Positions 63,906 through 64,000 of a DNA stretch of 64,000 bases are shown here, piece after piece; the first letter of the stretch is position 1; each line of letters opens with the position of its first letter. The translations under genes and the position numbers were made by a program. Source of the stretch: Gemmatimonadota bacterium (GTDB lineage Bacteria > Gemmatimonadota > Gemmatimonadetes > Gemmatimonadales > GWC2-71-9); NCBI GenBank assembly GCA_003222135.1, contig QHUM01000045.1, forward strand, positions 30,015 through 94,014, given 5' to 3'. The notes under the pieces were generated by a model, which did not search any database, was not told the DNA's origin, and was given only the letters and a program-made list of their open reading frames with translations.

Positions 63906-64000
63906 TTACCACCCCGGATTCTGATTCCAGGCTTGAATCCGGCCCCACCACACCGAGGTCGGCTGCGCCGGCCCCTGGTTCATGTTCCGCCCCAACGCCA
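63906..64000 (-). CDS. Third concanavalin-like paralogue, C-terminal fragment at window edge
   Basis: Only the last 31 codons are inside the window. They read ALGRNMNQGPAQPTSVWWGR followed by IQAWNQNPGW and TAA (63906-63908), clearly the C-terminal signature of paralogues 1 and 2. The gene continues beyond 64000, and truncation is a window effect. Its presence shows at least three copies of this family within 13 kb. Confidence 0.8.
   Translation of the reverse strand, partial: ALGRNMNQGPAQPTSVWWGRIQAWNQNPGW

Overview
The window is 64 kb of very GC-rich chromosomal DNA, dense in genes, with many 4-base ATGA, GTGA and TTGA overlaps and frequent GTG or TTG starts. I see no rRNA, tRNA, transposase, phage gene, CRISPR array or replication origin. 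The mix of secreted peptidases (P1, S9, M14, DUF885), a sigma-54 regulated exopolysaccharide (EPS) locus and the compositional style best suits a soil or sediment member of Gemmatimonadota. That assignment is inference from gene content, not from a marker gene.

Region 1 (1-21.8 kb) is metabolic. A partial DmpA-type aminopeptidase and a CPBP intramembrane protease come first. A seven-gene minus-strand operon (11054 to 1756) follows: two class III aminotransferases, an aldehyde dehydrogenase, a two-subunit CoA transferase, a DUF885 metallopeptidase and a benzoate-CoA ligase-like enzyme. It looks like a catabolic route that deaminates, oxidises and CoA-activates an amino compound. Next are a secreted S9 peptidase, an aldo/keto reductase, a short-chain dehydrogenase, a YncE-like beta-propeller, a secreted M14 carboxypeptidase, a quinone reductase, DNA-3-methyladenine glycosylase I and a small helical protein.

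Region 2 (21.8-27.5 kb) is the most unusual part. It is a complete stressosome signalling core (RsbR, RsbS, RsbT and an RsbX-like phosphatase) in one operon with a sigma-54 enhancer-binding protein that has a degenerate receiver, and with a TPR protein. No sigma-B, RsbV or RsbW is nearby. A near-perfect -24/-12 promoter (TGGCAC-N5-TTGCT) lies just upstream of rsbR, so the module appears to be driven by sigma-54 and to encode its own sigma-54 activator.

Region 3 (27.5-64 kb) is an exopolysaccharide locus. It has precursor supply (glmS, wecB), export and chain-length control (Wza-like, Wzc-like BY-kinase), a priming sugar transferase, two Wzx-type flippases (one fused to a glycosyltransferase), an O-antigen ligase/polymerase, several GT2, GT4 and GT39 glycosyltransferases, FemAB-like, AsnB and CapK-like substituent enzymes, methyltransferases, and secreted concanavalin-like proteins in several copies. 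A cytosolic histidine kinase and an NtrC-type response regulator sit inside it. Consensus or near-consensus -24/-12 elements precede a seven-gene operon (62889-62910), the flippase gene (44307) and the response regulator (35370). The gene set resembles XrtA/PEP-CTERM EPS loci, but no exosortase is in the window.
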